From: JAOPZW01 sp963806015
GTDB taxonomy: Bacteria > Actinomycetota > Thermoleophilia > Solirubrobacterales > Solirubrobacteraceae
Direction: 5' to 3'
Length of the DNA: 64,000 nt
NCBI GenBank assembly: GCA_963806015.1
Contig: CAWDWM010000012.1
Location: 367,702-431,701 of the forward strand
The notes under the pieces: generated by a model
Databases searched by the model: none
What the model was told of the DNA's origin: nothing
Seen by the model: the letters and a program-made list of their open reading frames with translations, nothing else
Program-made: the position numbers and the translations under genes
In this document: one piece after another, positions 47,425 to 56,298 of the stretch
Numbering within the stretch: the first letter of the stretch is position 1
Layout: every line of letters begins with the position of its first letter

Positions 47425-47482
47425 TGGACGCATGGGTAGGCGAAATTTGACCGCGTCGGAGACACGGGGCTAGCGTCGCGCG

Positions 47483-48514
47483 ATGCGCTTGGGTCCGGCA
47501 GTCGCGTCCGTGCTGGTGGCCATGGCGGTCGGTGCCGGCGCGGCGCAGGCCACGCCCGCAACGGTGTTCGGGCTGCAGACGTCGCGGCCGTGCGTGGCCG
47601 GCACGTGCCGTGCGCTGCTGACCTACGACATCACGGGCCTGGTGACCGCGGTGAGGGTCGAGGTCGACTGGGACACGCGCGACTCGGCTGGCGGCTTCCA
47701 GCCCGACGACGCAGTCGACTGCACGCCCGCCCTCCCCGACGACCCGGACTACGAGCCGCTCCCGTGCGAGGCGAACAGCCCCGCCTTCCGCGTCCCGGGG
47801 ACCGCGCTGGTCGCCATCCGGGTCACCGACACGGTCGACGGCACGCAGGCGACTGCGACGCAGCCGGTCGTCGTCGCGCCCGGGCGGGCCGGCAAGACCG
47901 TCCCCGGCCAGCGCGGCTCGACCGTCGGCCTGTGCGCGCCGCGCCAGGCCGGCGTGCAGTGCGGCCCCGGTAACGGCCGCAAGACGAGCGGCGGCGGCGA
48001 CAAGGTCCCGCACAACGGCTGGCCCGCGGTGACCGGGATCCTGTGGAAGGTGCTCGACAGCGGCGGGCACAAGAAGGTCGGCGGGCCCGACAACGACGAG
48101 CTCCTGGGCCACCACGGCTCCGACCGCCTCTTCGGCGGTCCGGGCAAGGACATCCTCTGGGGCGACTGGGATCCCGCGAACAACAACACCCACCAGAAGG
48201 ACCTCCTCGACGGCGGCCCCGGCAACGACTGGATCTATCCCAGCCACGGGCCGACGGTGGTCAAGGCCGGCGCCGGCAAGGACTACGTCTGGGCCTACTA
48301 CGGCCGCGGGACCATCGACTGCGGGCCCGGCCAGGACACCGCCCGGGTCAAGCTCAACGGTCCGTGGAAGCTGCACAACTGCGAGCGCGTCCTGCACTTC
48401 TGCGCCTTCGGCTCCGACGGCCACGGCGGCTGCCTGAAGCCCGGCGAGAAGAAGCCGACGGGGCAGAAGCGCCGCGGCCGGGCCGCGTGGGTCGCGGCGC
48501 GCGCCGCCCGCTGA
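47483..48514 (+). CDS. Secreted protein with calcium-binding (RTX-like) repeats
   Basis: The 343-aa protein has a signal peptide (MRLGPAVASVLVAMAVGAGAAQA) and an N-terminal beta domain with four Cys. Near residue 200 follow glycine-Asp repeats of the RTX kind (GGPDNDELLGHHGSDRLFGGPGKDILWG, then GGPGNDWIYPSHG), which coil into a beta-roll that binds calcium. A basic tail (KKPTGQKRRGRAAW) ends it. Only about four repeats are present, so it is a small calcium-binding surface protein rather than a toxin. TAGCGT lies 6 nt before the ATG. Confidence 0.78.
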   Translation: MRLGPAVASVLVAMAVGAGAAQATPATVFGLQTSRPCVAGTCRALLTYDITGLVTAVRVEVDWDTRDSAGGFQPDDAVDCTPALPDDPDYEPLPCEANSPAFRVPGTALVAIRVTDTVDGTQATATQPVVVAPGRAGKTVPGQRGSTVGLCAPRQAGVQCGPGNGRKTSGGGDKVPHNGWPAVTGILWKVLDSGGHKKVGGPDNDELLGHHGSDRLFGGPGKDILWGDWDPANNNTHQKDLLDGGPGNDWIYPSHGPTVVKAGAGKDYVWAYYGRGTIDCGPGQDTARVKLNGPWKLHNCERVLHFCAFGSDGHGGCLKPGEKKPTGQKRRGRAAWVAARAAR

Positions 48515-48515
48515 G

Positions 48516-48806
48516 CTACCGCGCGGCCAAGGCGGCGATCAGCTCGCGCACGACCGGCTCGGACCCGGCCGGCCCCGCCACGGTCAGCGTCAGCGTGCCG
48601 GCATCGTCGCGCAGCTCCAGGGCCAGGAACGGGCAGCAGCGGCGCTCGGCGACGACGAAGGCGGCCGCGCGCTCCCGCGTGCGCGGCCCGGGGCGCAAAC
48701 GCAGCTCGGCGCCGACGACGTCCTCTGCGATGGCGGCCATCTCGGCGCGGCGCGCGGGCACCTCGGATGCGGTGAGGCTGCAGGCGATGGGAGGTGTGGT
48801 GGACAT
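48516..48806 (-). CDS. Small MerR-controlled protein
   Basis: The 96-aa soluble protein reads MSTTPPIACSLTASEVPARRAEMAAIAEDV with a single Cys at residue 9 and a conserved Cys-Cys in AERRCCPFLAL near 57. These three Cys could bind a metal. It lies at a MerR-type promoter shared with the divergent regulator gene, with the spacing typical of MerR-activated promoters directed towards this gene, and so is its likely target. No function is named for this family. Confidence 0.7.
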   Translation of the reverse strand: MSTTPPIACSLTASEVPARRAEMAAIAEDVVGAELRLRPGPRTRERAAAFVVAERRCCPFLALELRDDAGTLTLTVAGPAGSEPVVRELIAALAAR

Positions 48807-48812
48807 GGGTGT

Positions 48813-48843
48813 AGCGTGCACCTTCAAGCCGACTTGAGGTCAA
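48813..48843 (-). promoter_or_regulatory. MerR/SoxR-type promoter-operator
   Basis: On the leftward strand, TTGACC (48843-48838) and CACGCT (48818-48813) are separated by 19 bp, the over-long spacer typical of MerR-family targets. The spacer holds the dyad ACCTCAAG-TCGG-CTTGAAGGT, very like SoxR/CueR sites. It drives the small Cys-rich gene and would overlap the regulator's own promoter. Confidence 0.75.
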
Positions 48844-48846
48844 GGG

Positions 48847-49293
48847 GTGCGAGCAGTGGACCAAGCGACGCTCACCATCGGCCAGGTTGCCCGCCAGGCG
48901 GGGCTGAAGACCTCGGCCATCCGCTACTACGAGTCCGTCGGCCTGCTCCCCGAGCCCGAGCGCGAGAGCGGCCAGCGCCGCTACGGCGCCGACACGCTGC
49001 GCCGGCTGCAGGTCATCGACGTGGCCAAGCGCGCCGGCTTCTCGCTCGACGAGGCGCGCGTGCTGCTGGCCACGGGCCGTGGTGGGCCCCCGGCGCACGC
49101 TCGGATGCGCGAGCTCGCCGAGCGCAAGCTCCCCGAGGTCGACGAGCTCATCGCGCGTGCACAGGCGGTGCGCGCCTGGCTGGTGACCGCCAGCGGCTGT
49201 GACTGCGACACCCTCGACGTCTGCGCGCTCTTCGATCCAGACGCGCCCTCGCCGCCCGAGGTGCGCGTGACGCGCGTGGCCGCCCGCTCGTGA
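48847..49293 (+). CDS. MerR-family regulator with C-terminal cysteine cluster
   Basis: The 148-aa protein has the MerR DNA-binding head (LTIGQVARQAGLKTSAIRYYESVGLLPEPERESGQRRYG), a dimerising helix, and a C-terminal SGCDCDTLDVCALF. The three Cys (CxCxxxxxxC spacing) resemble the metal- or [2Fe-2S]-sensing loop of ZntR/SoxR-type proteins; four would be needed for a SoxR cluster, so a metal or thiol sensor is more likely. A GTG start is used; its stop overlaps the next gene (GTGA). Confidence 0.9.
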   Translation: MRAVDQATLTIGQVARQAGLKTSAIRYYESVGLLPEPERESGQRRYGADTLRRLQVIDVAKRAGFSLDEARVLLATGRGGPPAHARMRELAERKLPEVDELIARAQAVRAWLVTASGCDCDTLDVCALFDPDAPSPPEVRVTRVAARS

Positions 49294-50495
49294 GCGCCGC
49301 GCACTCACGTCTGGTCGCGGGCGACCTCGTCCGGGTGCTGCTCGTCGAGGACGACCACGGCGACGCCTTCCTGGTCAGCGAGCTGCTGCGCGAGGAGGGA
49401 GCGCCGGTCGAGGTGCACCGTGCGCAGTCGCTCGGCGAGGGGCTGGCGCTGCTCGCGTCGGAGCCCTTCGACTGCGTCCTGCTCGACCTCGGCCTGCCGG
49501 ACGCCAGCGGGCTCGTCGCCCTCGAACGCCTGCGCGAGGCGGCCCCGCATCTGGCGCACCTCGTGCTCACCGGAGATCGCGACGACCAGCGCGGCATCGA
49601 TGCCGTGGCGGCGGGCGCCCAGGACTACATCGTCAAGGGCAGCCTCGGCGGGGACGGCCTGCGCCGGGCGATCATCTACGCCGTCGAACGGCGCCAGGCC
49701 GACAGCGTCCGCCAGCAGCTGCGGGCCGCCGAGATCCTGGCCGAGGAGGCCACGCGCCTGGAGCGCGGGCTGCTGCCCGTGCCGATCCTCAACGACCCGG
49801 CGCTGCTCGTCGGCACCGGGTATCGCCCCGGCCGCGAGCGGACGCTCCTCGGTGGGGACTTCTACGACCTCGTGCACACGCCTGACGGCGCCGTGCACCT
49901 CCTGATCGGCGACGTCAGCGGGCACGGCGCCGACGAGGCGGCCCTCGGCGTGTGCCTGCGCGTGGCGTGGAGGACGCAGACGCTCGGTGGCGTCGACGTC
50001 GAGCGCGTGCTGCCCACGCTGCAGCAGGTGCTCGTACACGAGCGCCACGCGGACGAGATCTTCGCCACCGTCTCGACCGTGACGATCACGGGGGACCGCA
50101 CGTCGGCGGCCGTGCGCAGTGCCGGGCACCCACCGCCCGTGCTGCTCGGCGACGGCGGCCCGCCGACGGTGGGGCCCACGGCCACCGGGCCGCCGCTCGG
50201 AGTCTTCGACGATTCGCGCTGGCCCGCGCGCGCGATGGCGCTGCCGCCGCGCTGGGGGCTGCTGCTCTTCACCGACGGCCTGATCGAGGGCCGCGCCGCG
50301 GTCGGCGACCGCCACCGCCTCGGGCTCGACGGGCTGATCGCGCTGCTCGCCGACGCCGCTCGCACGACGGGCTGGGCGCAGGACCCGTTCTCGCTCGTGG
50401 CCCAGCTCATCGACGACGTCCTGGATCGCAACGGCGGCGCGCCGCTCGACGACATCGCCGCGATCCTGCTTGCGGGTGGCCGCACCCTCGCCTGA
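49290..50495 (+). CDS. REC domain fused to a SpoIIE/PPM serine phosphatase
   Basis: The 401-aa protein has a receiver domain at residues 15-135 (LLVEDDHGDAFL, phospho-Asp in VLLDLGLPDASG, DYIVKGS) and then a PPM phosphatase (LLGGDFYDLV, IGDVSGHGADEAALG, LLFTDGLIEGR). It is predicted to dephosphorylate an anti-anti-sigma factor when the receiver is phosphorylated; the kinase encoded next, coupled by TGATG, is the likely source. It also overlaps the merR stop (GTGA), so a four-gene operon is likely. Confidence 0.9.
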   Translation: MSAAHSRLVAGDLVRVLLVEDDHGDAFLVSELLREEGAPVEVHRAQSLGEGLALLASEPFDCVLLDLGLPDASGLVALERLREAAPHLAHLVLTGDRDDQRGIDAVAAGAQDYIVKGSLGGDGLRRAIIYAVERRQADSVRQQLRAAEILAEEATRLERGLLPVPILNDPALLVGTGYRPGRERTLLGGDFYDLVHTPDGAVHLLIGDVSGHGADEAALGVCLRVAWRTQTLGGVDVERVLPTLQQVLVHERHADEIFATVSTVTITGDRTSAAVRSAGHPPPVLLGDGGPPTVGPTATGPPLGVFDDSRWPARAMALPPRWGLLLFTDGLIEGRAAVGDRHRLGLDGLIALLADAARTTGWAQDPFSLVAQLIDDVLDRNGGAPLDDIAAILLAGGRTLA

Positions 50496-52045
50496 TGCGC
50501 GCCGGCCGGTTCAGCGCGGGGGCGTGGCTCGCGCTCAGCGCCGGCCTGCTGGCGGTCGCGACCCTGGTGGCCATCGGGACCGCTCTGCTCGCCTCCCATC
50601 ACCTGAGCACCGCTCGCGACCGCGTGGTGGACCGCGTCGACCTGGCCACCAACACGGCGCTCGTGCTCACCAACGCGATGGTCAACCAGGAGACCGGCGT
50701 GCGCGGCTTCGTTCTCGGCGGCAACGACGCGTTCCTCGCTCCCTACCACTCGGGCGTCACCGATGCCCGCCGCTCGCTCGTCCAGCTCGATGCGCTGGCG
50801 CGCCATGAGGACGCCGGAGAGCTCCGTGCGGACCTGGCCCGGGTGCGGCGTGCCGTCGACGCGTGGGAGACCATGTACGCCGAGCCGACGATGGAGCGGA
50901 TCCACCGGCTCGGCGCCGGGCACGTCGAGCCCGCCGCCGTCGCGGCCGGCAAGGCGCGCTTCGACGCCGTGCGCACCGCGCTGGCGCGGCTGCGCGGCGA
51001 CTTGCAGGCCCAGCGCGTCGATGCGCGCACCCAGCTCGTGAACGCGGCGGACACGCTCACGCTGTCCCTGGTGTTCGCGGCCGTGCTGCTGCTGGCCGCG
51101 GTCATCGCCGTCGCGGTGATCGGCCGCCAGGTCGTCGAGCGGCCGATCGCACGGCTCGCCACGCAGGTGCGCGCCGTCGCCGGTGGGGAGCTGCACCGCA
51201 CGATCCGCCCCGGCGGCCCGAGCGACATCGAGCGGCTCGGTCACGACGTGGAGTCGATGCGCGAGCGGATCGTGCGCGAGCTCGAGGTCCTGCGCGTGGC
51301 CGAGGCCGAGATCCAGGTCAAGGCACTCGCGCTGGAGCGCTCGAATGCCGAGCTCGAGCAGTTCGCCTACGTCGCCTCGCACGACCTCCAGGAGCCGCTG
51401 CGCAAGGTCACGAGCTTCTGCCAGATGCTCGAGCGCCGCTATGCGGGGCAGCTCGACGAGCGCGGCGAGCAGTACATCGCCTTCGCCGTCGACGGCGCGA
51501 AGCGCATGCAGGCGCTCATCAACGACCTGCTCGCCTTCTCGCGCGTAGGGCGCATCGAGCGTCCCCGCGAGCTCGTCGACATGAACGAGCTCGTCGCCCA
51601 TACCACCGGCGCGCTCGGGCTGGCCATCGAGGAGGCCGGGGCCACCGTCGAGGTCGACGGGCCCCTGCCCGAGGTCTACGCGGAGCGGACCCTGCTGGGG
51701 CTCGTCTTGCAGAACCTGATCGCCAACGCGATCAAGTTCCGCGCCGACGAGCCGCCGCACGTGCGCGTGTCGGCGCGCCGCGACGGCGACTACTGGGAGC
51801 TCGCCGTGGCCGACAACGGCATCGGGATCGATCCGCAATACGCTGATCGCATCTTCATCATCTTCCAGCGTCTGCACCCCAGGGACGCCTATGACGGGAC
51901 CGGGATCGGGCTGGCCATGTGCCGCAAGGTCATCGAGCACCACGGAGGGCACATCTGGCTGCAGGCCAGTGAGAACGGGAACGGGTCGACCTTTCGCTTC
52001 ACCCTGCCGGTGCCCGACATCGCCGCCGAGGAGGCCGTCGCATGA
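50495..52045 (+). CDS. CHASE3-HAMP sensor histidine kinase
   Basis: The 516-aa protein has an N-terminal membrane segment, a CHASE3-like extracytoplasmic domain (TNAMVNQETGVRGFVLGGNDAFLAPYHSG), a second membrane segment near 190, HAMP, HisKA with the phospho-His in YVASHDLQEPLRKV near 290, and HATPase (NLIANAIKFR, VADNGIGID, GTGIGLAMCRKVIEHHGG). The kinase core is of the phytochrome/Cph1 class. The stop overlaps the next receiver gene (ATGA). It probably phosphorylates the adjoining receiver proteins. Confidence 0.92.
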   Translation: MRAGRFSAGAWLALSAGLLAVATLVAIGTALLASHHLSTARDRVVDRVDLATNTALVLTNAMVNQETGVRGFVLGGNDAFLAPYHSGVTDARRSLVQLDALARHEDAGELRADLARVRRAVDAWETMYAEPTMERIHRLGAGHVEPAAVAAGKARFDAVRTALARLRGDLQAQRVDARTQLVNAADTLTLSLVFAAVLLLAAVIAVAVIGRQVVERPIARLATQVRAVAGGELHRTIRPGGPSDIERLGHDVESMRERIVRELEVLRVAEAEIQVKALALERSNAELEQFAYVASHDLQEPLRKVTSFCQMLERRYAGQLDERGEQYIAFAVDGAKRMQALINDLLAFSRVGRIERPRELVDMNELVAHTTGALGLAIEEAGATVEVDGPLPEVYAERTLLGLVLQNLIANAIKFRADEPPHVRVSARRDGDYWELAVADNGIGIDPQYADRIFIIFQRLHPRDAYDGTGIGLAMCRKVIEHHGGHIWLQASENGNGSTFRFTLPVPDIAAEEAVA

Positions 52046-52485
52046 ACGAGAGCCTGAACGTCATCTCGGTGCTGCTCGTCGAGGACGACCCCGGCGACGT
52101 CGTGCTCATTCGCGAGGCGTTCGAGGACAACAAGGTCCACAACGCGTTGCACGTGGTGTCCGACGGCGTGGAGGCGATGGCGTTCCTGCGCAATGACGGC
52201 GAGCACGCCGACGCGCCGCGGCCCGACCTCGTCCTGCTCGACCTCAACCTTCCGCGCATGGACGGGCGCGAGGTGCTCGCGGAGGTCAAGGCGGACCCCG
52301 ATCTGCGCACGATCCCGGTGGTCGTGCTGACGACCTCGGAGGCCGAGGAGGACATCCTGCGCTCCTACGACCTGCACGCCAACGCCTATGTGACCAAGCC
52401 CGTCGACTTCGAGCGCTTCATCGAAGTGGTGCGCCAGATCGACGACTTCTTCGTCACTGTGGTGAAGCTCCCGTACCGTCCCTGA
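52042..52485 (+). CDS. Single-domain response regulator (Rcp1-like)
   Basis: The 147-aa CheY-like protein has acidic pocket EDDPGDVVLIREAF, phospho-Asp in LLDLNLPRMDG near 75, TTS near 100 and AYVTKPVD. It lacks an output domain and closely resembles Rcp1, the partner of Cph1-type kinases. It forms a translationally coupled unit with the kinase. Confidence 0.93.
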   Translation: MNESLNVISVLLVEDDPGDVVLIREAFEDNKVHNALHVVSDGVEAMAFLRNDGEHADAPRPDLVLLDLNLPRMDGREVLAEVKADPDLRTIPVVVLTTSEAEEDILRSYDLHANAYVTKPVDFERFIEVVRQIDDFFVTVVKLPYRP

Positions 52486-52492
52486 GAGGCGC

Positions 52493-53485
52493 TCAGGCGC
52501 TCAGGGTCTTGCGGCGGCTGGACGACCAGAGGTGGTCGGCGCCGGCCCACGCGGCGAAGCACAGCCCGCCGATGGTGCCCGTCACCGTCATCAGCACGCC
52601 GGCCGCGGCCGCCGCCGCGACGCCGTTGCTGCCGAGGATGAGCACCGCGGACGCAGCGCCCACGCTCGGGCCGACGGGGAGCTGGCCGAGCGTCACCACC
52701 GCGATGAGCACCGCGATGGCATCGAAGAACGAGGCGTCCACGCCGACCGCATGGAGGAGGAGCCAGTTGCGGAAGATCTGCGCGAACACGGCCAGCAGGA
52801 CGAAGGCGACCACGCGACTGCCGCCGCGCAGGCTGCGCAGGACGGCCAGGCCCTTCCACAGCTCGCGGCCCTTGCGCATGGCGAGATGGCGCAGCCCGGC
52901 GCTGGCGGCGACGATCACCGGCAGGCCGATGAGCGGCAGCCACCACGGCAGGCCGAGCGGGACGACGAGCGTGAACGACGCGAGCACCGCCAGGGCGGCC
53001 TCCACGGACAGGATCGGAACCTCGGCGGCGATGAGCGTCGGCACCTGGGGGCAGACGGCCGGCGAGGAGCGCCGCAGCGCCGCGATCCGCGCCGCCATGC
53101 CGAGTTGCGCGTTGAAGAGGCTGCCGAGCACCTGCATGCTCGACGCCCGATAGAGGACGCGGCGGGCGACCGAGCCGCCGGCGGCCTCGATGCTCACGTG
53201 CCACGCCTCGCTGCGCCCCACGAGCGCCACGATCTGCAGCAGCGCGGTGACGGCGATCACCCAGCCGGGGGTGCCCCTGAGCGCCTCGACGAACTGATCG
53301 CGCCGGCCTATCAGCAGGAAGGCGACGATCCCGGCCGCCACCAGCGAGCCGACGATCGTGATGACCAGACGGCGGCGGTTGAAGTCGCGCCGGACGTCGC
53401 TCGGTATCAGCGACACGCGCGGCAGCGGCGGCCGGCGTGCCTCGTCGACAGGCGGGAGCGTCTCGTCGGATTGCTGCGTGGCCAC
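52493..53485 (-). CDS. YbhN/lysylphosphatidylglycerol-synthase-TM-like membrane protein (second paralogue)
   Basis: This integral membrane protein of about 330 aa has GQLPVGPSVGAASAVLILG as the family's Pro-Gly signature, VGRSEAWHVSIEAAGG, and several hydrophobic helices. The start is unclear: the frame stays open to an ATG at 53692, but codon use upstream of about 53490 (many A/T third positions) looks non-coding, and the longest form would overlap the facing monooxygenase start. The GTG at 53485 is chosen. It is probably a lipid flippase-like protein, as at 46.1 kb. Confidence 0.78.
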   Translation of the reverse strand: MATQQSDETLPPVDEARRPPLPRVSLIPSDVRRDFNRRRLVITIVGSLVAAGIVAFLLIGRRDQFVEALRGTPGWVIAVTALLQIVALVGRSEAWHVSIEAAGGSVARRVLYRASSMQVLGSLFNAQLGMAARIAALRRSSPAVCPQVPTLIAAEVPILSVEAALAVLASFTLVVPLGLPWWLPLIGLPVIVAASAGLRHLAMRKGRELWKGLAVLRSLRGGSRVVAFVLLAVFAQIFRNWLLLHAVGVDASFFDAIAVLIAVVTLGQLPVGPSVGAASAVLILGSNGVAAAAAAGVLMTVTGTIGGLCFAAWAGADHLWSSSRRKTLSA

Positions 53486-53678
53486 GGCGGCGTCCGGCAA
53501 GGCGAGCGTCAGAGGGCGTCCGACAAGGAGGGCGAAACGGTGGGCACCATCTTCGGTCCTTTCCTGCTCGCTGGGACGAAGACGGTCCGTTCGCGGAAGC
53601 GGCAGAGTTGCCTGTGGTGCGATCACTGTACCGCGCGCCACGCCGTCGGAGTCCTGGCTGGGCGCATAGGCTGCCGCG

Positions 53679-53999
53679 ATGATTGCCCGCATCTGGAGGG
53701 GCGCCGTGCGCCGTGAGGACGCCGACGCCTACGTCGCCTATATCCACGAGACCGGCCTGGCGGCCTACGCTGCGACTCCCGGCAATCGCGGCGCATGGAT
53801 GCTGCGCCGCGAAGACGGGGAGCGCACCGAGGTCATCACCTTCTCCTTCTGGGACTCGCTGGACGCGATCCGCGGCTTCGCCGGCGACGAGGTCGAGACC
53901 GCGGTCTTCTATCCCGAGGACGACCGCTTCCTCGTCGAGCGCGACCTCACGGTCAGGCACTACGAGGTCGCCGACAGCGCCGGGCAGCCGATCGGCTGA
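53679..53999 (+). CDS. Antibiotic-biosynthesis-monooxygenase-fold (ABM/dimeric alpha-beta barrel) protein
   Basis: The 106-aa single domain opens MIARIWRGAVRREDADAYVAYI, with hydrophobic strands TEVITFSFWDSLDAIRGFAG, as in ABM-type barrels and related heme-degrading or hydrolase folds. TAGGCT lies 6 nt before the ATG. The substrate is unknown. Confidence 0.75.
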   Translation: MIARIWRGAVRREDADAYVAYIHETGLAAYAATPGNRGAWMLRREDGERTEVITFSFWDSLDAIRGFAGDEVETAVFYPEDDRFLVERDLTVRHYEVADSAGQPIG

Positions 54000-54019
54000 C
54001 GGCGAGGCCGCCGGCGCGA

Positions 54020-55372
54020 CTACGTGGCGTCAGGGAAGGTCGCAGTCGGATCGCGCTCCAGCGCGGCGCCGGCGACTGTGGCGCCGAGCTGAACGACCAG
54101 CCAGATTCGGTCGCGGTCGCGCAGCACTCCCGGGCGCGCGAGCGGGTCACCGTCGGTGACGAGCAGATCCGCCAGCCTCCCGGGCTCGATCGTGCCGATG
54201 TGCCCCCCGAGTCCAAGCGCCCGCGCGGCGGTCTGGGTCGCGGCGACCAGCGCCTCGGGCGCGCTCAGGCCGTGGTGGACCATGTGCACGATCTCGAGTC
54301 CGAGGTCGCTGATCGGTGACCAGTCGTGGCCGGCGGCAATCGCGACCCCGGCGGCGCGAGCCGCCCTCAGCGTCAGGCCGGCCTGCTCGAGGTTATGCAG
54401 GGCGAGGTCCACCAGCATCGGCGCCCACGTCGGCGGCGGCTCGTCGGTCGACGCCGGCGCTCCGTCGGGCCCGGCGGCGCTCGCGGCGGCAGTGCCGGCC
54501 ACGCCATAGAAGCAGCCGAAGGTCGGCACGAGCACCTGGCCGGCGGCGGCCATCGCGTCGAGGAGGTCCGGGCGCTGGTTGAGGTACATCCCGTGTTCGA
54601 TCGTGTCGATGCCCGTCTCGATCGCGATCTGGGTGCCGTCGAGCCCTTCGGCATGAGCGGCGACGCGGCAGCCCATCCGGTGCGCCTCGTCCACGACGGT
54701 CGCGATCTCCTCGCGCGTCATCTGCGCCGGAAGTGGGTCCTCCAGCTCGACCGACCGCGCGCCCGTCGTCATCACCTTGACGAAGTCGGCGCCTCGGCGC
54801 AGCTGCTCGCGCACGGCGCGGCGCACGTCGTCCACGCCGTCGGCCTCCCGGTACATCTCCCCGAACCAGCGGCCGCCCGGCGCGGTCGCGGAGATGATGC
54901 GCCCGCAGGTCAGCAGCCGCGGGCCGCGAAACGCCCCGTACCGCATCGCCTGTCGCGCCTCGAACACGAGGTCGCCGTAGGAGCCGACGTCGCGCAGCGT
55001 CGTGATGCCCATCCGCAGGGCGTCGCTCAGCGCCGAGGCGAGGAAGTGCGCGCCGGTGCCCGGCCAGATCGGCTCTGCCCCCGGCGCCGGCGCCGGTACA
55101 TGCGGGTACACATGCGCGTGCGCGTCGACCAGACCGGGCATCAGCGTGCGTCCGCCCAGGTCGATGACGCGCGCGCCTTCCGGAGTGGCGTCGCCCGCGT
55201 CGCCGACCCGCGCGATCTCGCCATCTGCGATCAGCACGGCCGCGCCGTCGCGCACCGCGGCGCCGGTGCCGTCGAACAGCCTCGCGTTCGTCAGCCATAG
55301 GCGCCCGGACGCCGGCGCCGGGGCGGCGATCATCGCGCCCAGGCGCGCAGGGGCGATGCCGTCGACCGTCAC
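54020..55372 (-). CDS. Metal-dependent amidohydrolase (imidazolonepropionase-like)
   Basis: The 450-aa TIM-barrel hydrolase has metal ligands HAHVYPH after LMPGLVDAHAH, a probable carbamylated Lys or acidic ligand in FVKVMTTG, His in AAHAEG, and AGHDWSPISD with the Asp. It belongs to the prolidase/imidazolonepropionase-like branch, which cleaves amides, cyclic amides or dipeptides. A GTG overlapping the IclR stop is used as start; ATG at 55333 is an alternative. It shares an operon with IclR and Fae-like genes beside a peptide-type transporter. Confidence 0.85.
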   Translation of the reverse strand: MTVDGIAPARLGAMIAAPAPASGRLWLTNARLFDGTGAAVRDGAAVLIADGEIARVGDAGDATPEGARVIDLGGRTLMPGLVDAHAHVYPHVPAPAPGAEPIWPGTGAHFLASALSDALRMGITTLRDVGSYGDLVFEARQAMRYGAFRGPRLLTCGRIISATAPGGRWFGEMYREADGVDDVRRAVREQLRRGADFVKVMTTGARSVELEDPLPAQMTREEIATVVDEAHRMGCRVAAHAEGLDGTQIAIETGIDTIEHGMYLNQRPDLLDAMAAAGQVLVPTFGCFYGVAGTAAASAAGPDGAPASTDEPPPTWAPMLVDLALHNLEQAGLTLRAARAAGVAIAAGHDWSPISDLGLEIVHMVHHGLSAPEALVAATQTAARALGLGGHIGTIEPGRLADLLVTDGDPLARPGVLRDRDRIWLVVQLGATVAGAALERDPTATFPDAT

Positions 55373-56244
55373 GGGCGCTTGGTGTGGAATGCCGGGAGCC
55401 ACGCGACATCGCCCGACAGCCTGTGGCCTGCCGCGACGAGGTCGTCCAGGATGCGCTCGCGCCGCACGGGATCGACCCGTGATGTGGGCACGCACACGGT
55501 CACCGCGGCGAGCACGGTGCCTTGCTCGTTGACGACCGGCACGGACGCCGTGTACAGCCCGGCGGCGGTGTCCTCGTCGTTCTCGGCGAACCCATCACGG
55601 CGTACACGGTCGAGGATCTCGTGCAGCTCGGCCACGGTCCGCAGTCGGCGCCCGGTGGGGGTGATCAGCGCACGCCCACCGAACTCGGCCGCTACCGCCT
55701 CGGCCGGCCAGGTGGCGAGGAAGACACGCCCGCTCGCGGACGCGAACGCCGGTGAGCGGCGGCCGACCCATGTCTGGAGCCGCACGGGCTGTGTGGTCTC
55801 CTCGATCGCGACGAACACGGACTCGTGCCCGTCGAGGACCGCGAGGCACACCGTCTCGTCGTAGTGGCTCATCAGGCTCGAGACGGCGTGTCGGAAGCCC
55901 GTGACGATGGGCAGGTCGGCGGCGCGGCTGCCCAGTCCGATCGCGCGCACGCCCGGCTCGTATCGGCCGTGCTCGTCGCGGATCGCCCACCCGCGATCGA
56001 CGAGGATCGCGCAGATGCGGTGCAGCGTGCTCTTGGGCAGCTTCAGCTCCCGCGCCATGTCGCCCAGCCCGAGACGGCCTTGCGCCACGACGAGCTCCAT
56101 GACGCTGAGCGCGGCGTGCACGCCGGGCGACCGCCCGCCCCGCCCATTGCCCGGCGCCGGCGCCGGCGCCGGCGCCGGAGTAGGGGTGGCTGCTGGTTCG
56201 GACAATCGTCGAGGCGAGCTCTCGAGCGGGGTACGCAGCGACAC
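55369..56244 (-). CDS. IclR-family transcriptional regulator
   Basis: The 291-aa protein has an unusual Pro/Ala-rich N-terminal run (PAPAPAPAP, encoded by a GGCGCC tandem tract), an HTH (GLGDMARELKLPKSTLHRICAIL) and the IclR effector domain (VCLAVLDGHESVFVAIEE, then GYTASVPV-type loop AGLYTASVPV). IclR regulators usually control nearby catabolic genes. The start is the GTG after the last poorly coding stretch. GTTCT-N6-AGAAC lies 14 nt upstream. Confidence 0.88.
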   Translation of the reverse strand: MSLRTPLESSPRRLSEPAATPTPAPAPAPAPGNGRGGRSPGVHAALSVMELVVAQGRLGLGDMARELKLPKSTLHRICAILVDRGWAIRDEHGRYEPGVRAIGLGSRAADLPIVTGFRHAVSSLMSHYDETVCLAVLDGHESVFVAIEETTQPVRLQTWVGRRSPAFASASGRVFLATWPAEAVAAEFGGRALITPTGRRLRTVAELHEILDRVRRDGFAENDEDTAAGLYTASVPVVNEQGTVLAAVTVCVPTSRVDPVRRERILDDLVAAGHRLSGDVAWLPAFHTKRP

Positions 56245-56257
56245 TACGCTTTCCGCT

Positions 56258-56273
56258 GTTCTTCTGCCAGAAC
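56258..56273. promoter_or_regulatory. Candidate IclR operator
   Basis: GTTCT-TCTGCC-AGAAC, a 5-bp dyad, lies 14 nt before the IclR start; IclR-type sites are often 14-16 bp dyads beginning GTTC. A similar GCGTTC-TGCTTCTG-GAACGC is at 56883-56902. Confidence 0.5.
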
Positions 56274-56298
56274 GTCGATCCACCTGAAAGACAGCGCG

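Noticed and set aside
53486..53692. N-terminal extension of the second YbhN-like protein
   Set aside because: Codons there have many A/T third bases and no hydrophobic or conserved motif, unlike the rest of the gene.
56155..56182. GCC/GGC tandem tract in the iclR gene, considered as a phase-variable switch
   Set aside because: The repeat unit is in multiples of three (hexanucleotide), so slippage would change length but not frame; it looks like a low-complexity Pro-Ala linker.
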